A stretch of 14,759 nucleotides of DNA, taken from an uncultured Coprococcus sp. GTDB lineage: Bacteria; Bacillota; Clostridia; Lachnospirales; Lachnospiraceae. The DNA lies in the NCBI GenBank assembly GCA_934247115.1, contig CAKQIY010000038.1, positions 1-14,759 on the forward strand, in the 5' to 3' direction. Each line of letters starts with the position of its first letter. The first letter of the stretch is position 1. The translations under genes were made by a program, and so were the position numbers. The notes under the pieces are model-generated. The model had not been told where the DNA came from and ran no database searches. It saw nothing but the letters and a program-made list of their open reading frames with translations. Shown one piece after another: positions 14,119-14,759 of the stretch.

Positions 14119-14759
14119 ATGGGACGTCAGAACAAAGAGATACCTGTATATGTGTTCATGGGATTCCTTGAGAGCGGCAAGACAACATTTGCCAGGGAGA
14201 CCCTGATGGACAGAGGCTTTACAGGTGGAGCCAAGACACTTCTTCTCGTCTGTGAGGACGGAGAGGAGGAGTACGATCTTGAGGCTCTGAAGAAGGCGAA
14301 TATATATACAGAGTTTATAGAGGAAGATCAGCTCACTACAGATCATCTTCTTGACCTTCAGGACAAATATAATCCAGAGCAGGTCATGATCGAGTACAAT
14401 GGTATGTGGAAGCTGGATAAGATATTTGAGATAAGAGTTCCAAAGGGATGGACAGTTGTCCAGGTTATCTCATTTGTGAATGCGGAGACATATGATGTGT
14501 ACTCACAGAACATGAAGGCAACCATGGTTGAGCAGTTCAACAGTGCAGACATGGTCATCTTCAACAGATGTGATGAGAATTCTAAGATCCCTGAGTGGAG
14601 AAGATCCATCAAGGCGGTGAACAGGAGAGCGCAGATCATCTTTGAGATGAAGGATGGCTCCATTGCACCAGAGACAAATGAACCTGAGGATCTGCCATAC
14701 GATGTGAGCGCAGATGTGATAGAGCTGCCGGATGATGATTTCGGTATCTGGTATGTGGA
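14119..14759 (+). CDS. Second CobW-like GTPase, 3' end beyond the window
   Basis: At least 213 residues are visible and the frame is open at the window end. It has a P-loop GFLESGKTT (15-23) and a G4-like NRCD (149-152), both of the G3E fold. It lacks the CxCC motif, and the position of EPSG reads IEYNGMW (91-97). It is therefore a divergent partner of the upstream gene rather than a copy. AAGGAG (14105-14110) is 8 nt before ATG 14119; the adjacent ATG at 14116 is possible. The 31-nt gap and shared promoter point to one operon. In Clostridia I recall such pairs ahead of membrane permease genes for metal handling, which the sequence beyond 14759 would show. Confidence 0.88.
   Translation, partial: MGRQNKEIPVYVFMGFLESGKTTFARETLMDRGFTGGAKTLLLVCEDGEEEYDLEALKKANIYTEFIEEDQLTTDHLLDLQDKYNPEQVMIEYNGMWKLDKIFEIRVPKGWTVVQVISFVNAETYDVYSQNMKATMVEQFNSADMVIFNRCDENSKIPEWRRSIKAVNRRAQIIFEMKDGSIAPETNEPEDLPYDVSADVIELPDDDFGIWYV

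Overview
The window looks like chromosomal DNA of a gut-type Lachnospiraceae (Clostridia). The basis is protein style (clostridial SerC/SerA, an archaeal-type Asd, CobW-like pairs), strong AGGAG ribosome binding sites and heavy use of AGA and AAG codons. I cannot fix the genus from sequence alone. Every gene I support lies on the + strand.

Region 1 (1-7881) is an amino-acid biosynthesis block: the 3' part of ilvD, then ilvB, then the serC-serA pair, then asd. These make branched-chain amino acids, serine, and the aspartate-family precursor. The intergenic leaders of ilvB, serC and asd each hold a copy of the same large structured element of about 200 nt. Each copy has a long closing helix whose sequence differs completely between copies while the pairing is kept, a small conserved core (GCCGGT..CTT, CTTAGTA..CCGCTGCA, AGCGGGAGCG), a covarying inner helix, and a possible pseudoknot. 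All three point the same way and end 31-36 nt before the downstream start codon. I do not recognise it as a known riboswitch, T-box or ribozyme. It is the best candidate here for an undescribed system: a shared RNA-level control element of an amino-acid regulon.

Region 2 (7882-12796) starts with a leader holding two 34-bp tandem repeats and a hairpin. It continues with a small P-loop kinase-like protein, a DUF1015 protein, a GlgB-like protein that appears to have lost its catalytic residues, and an MscS-type mechanosensitive channel. Spacing suggests co-transcription from a promoter near 8030-8058.

Region 3 (12797-14759) starts with a near-consensus promoter (TTGCAA-17-TATAAT). It drives two adjacent COG0523/CobW-type GTPases. 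The first carries a 79-residue His/Asp/Glu/Cys metal-binding insert built from DNA repeats; the second is cut by the window end and lacks the CxCC metal motif. This suggests a metal (probably zinc) homeostasis operon continuing beyond the window.
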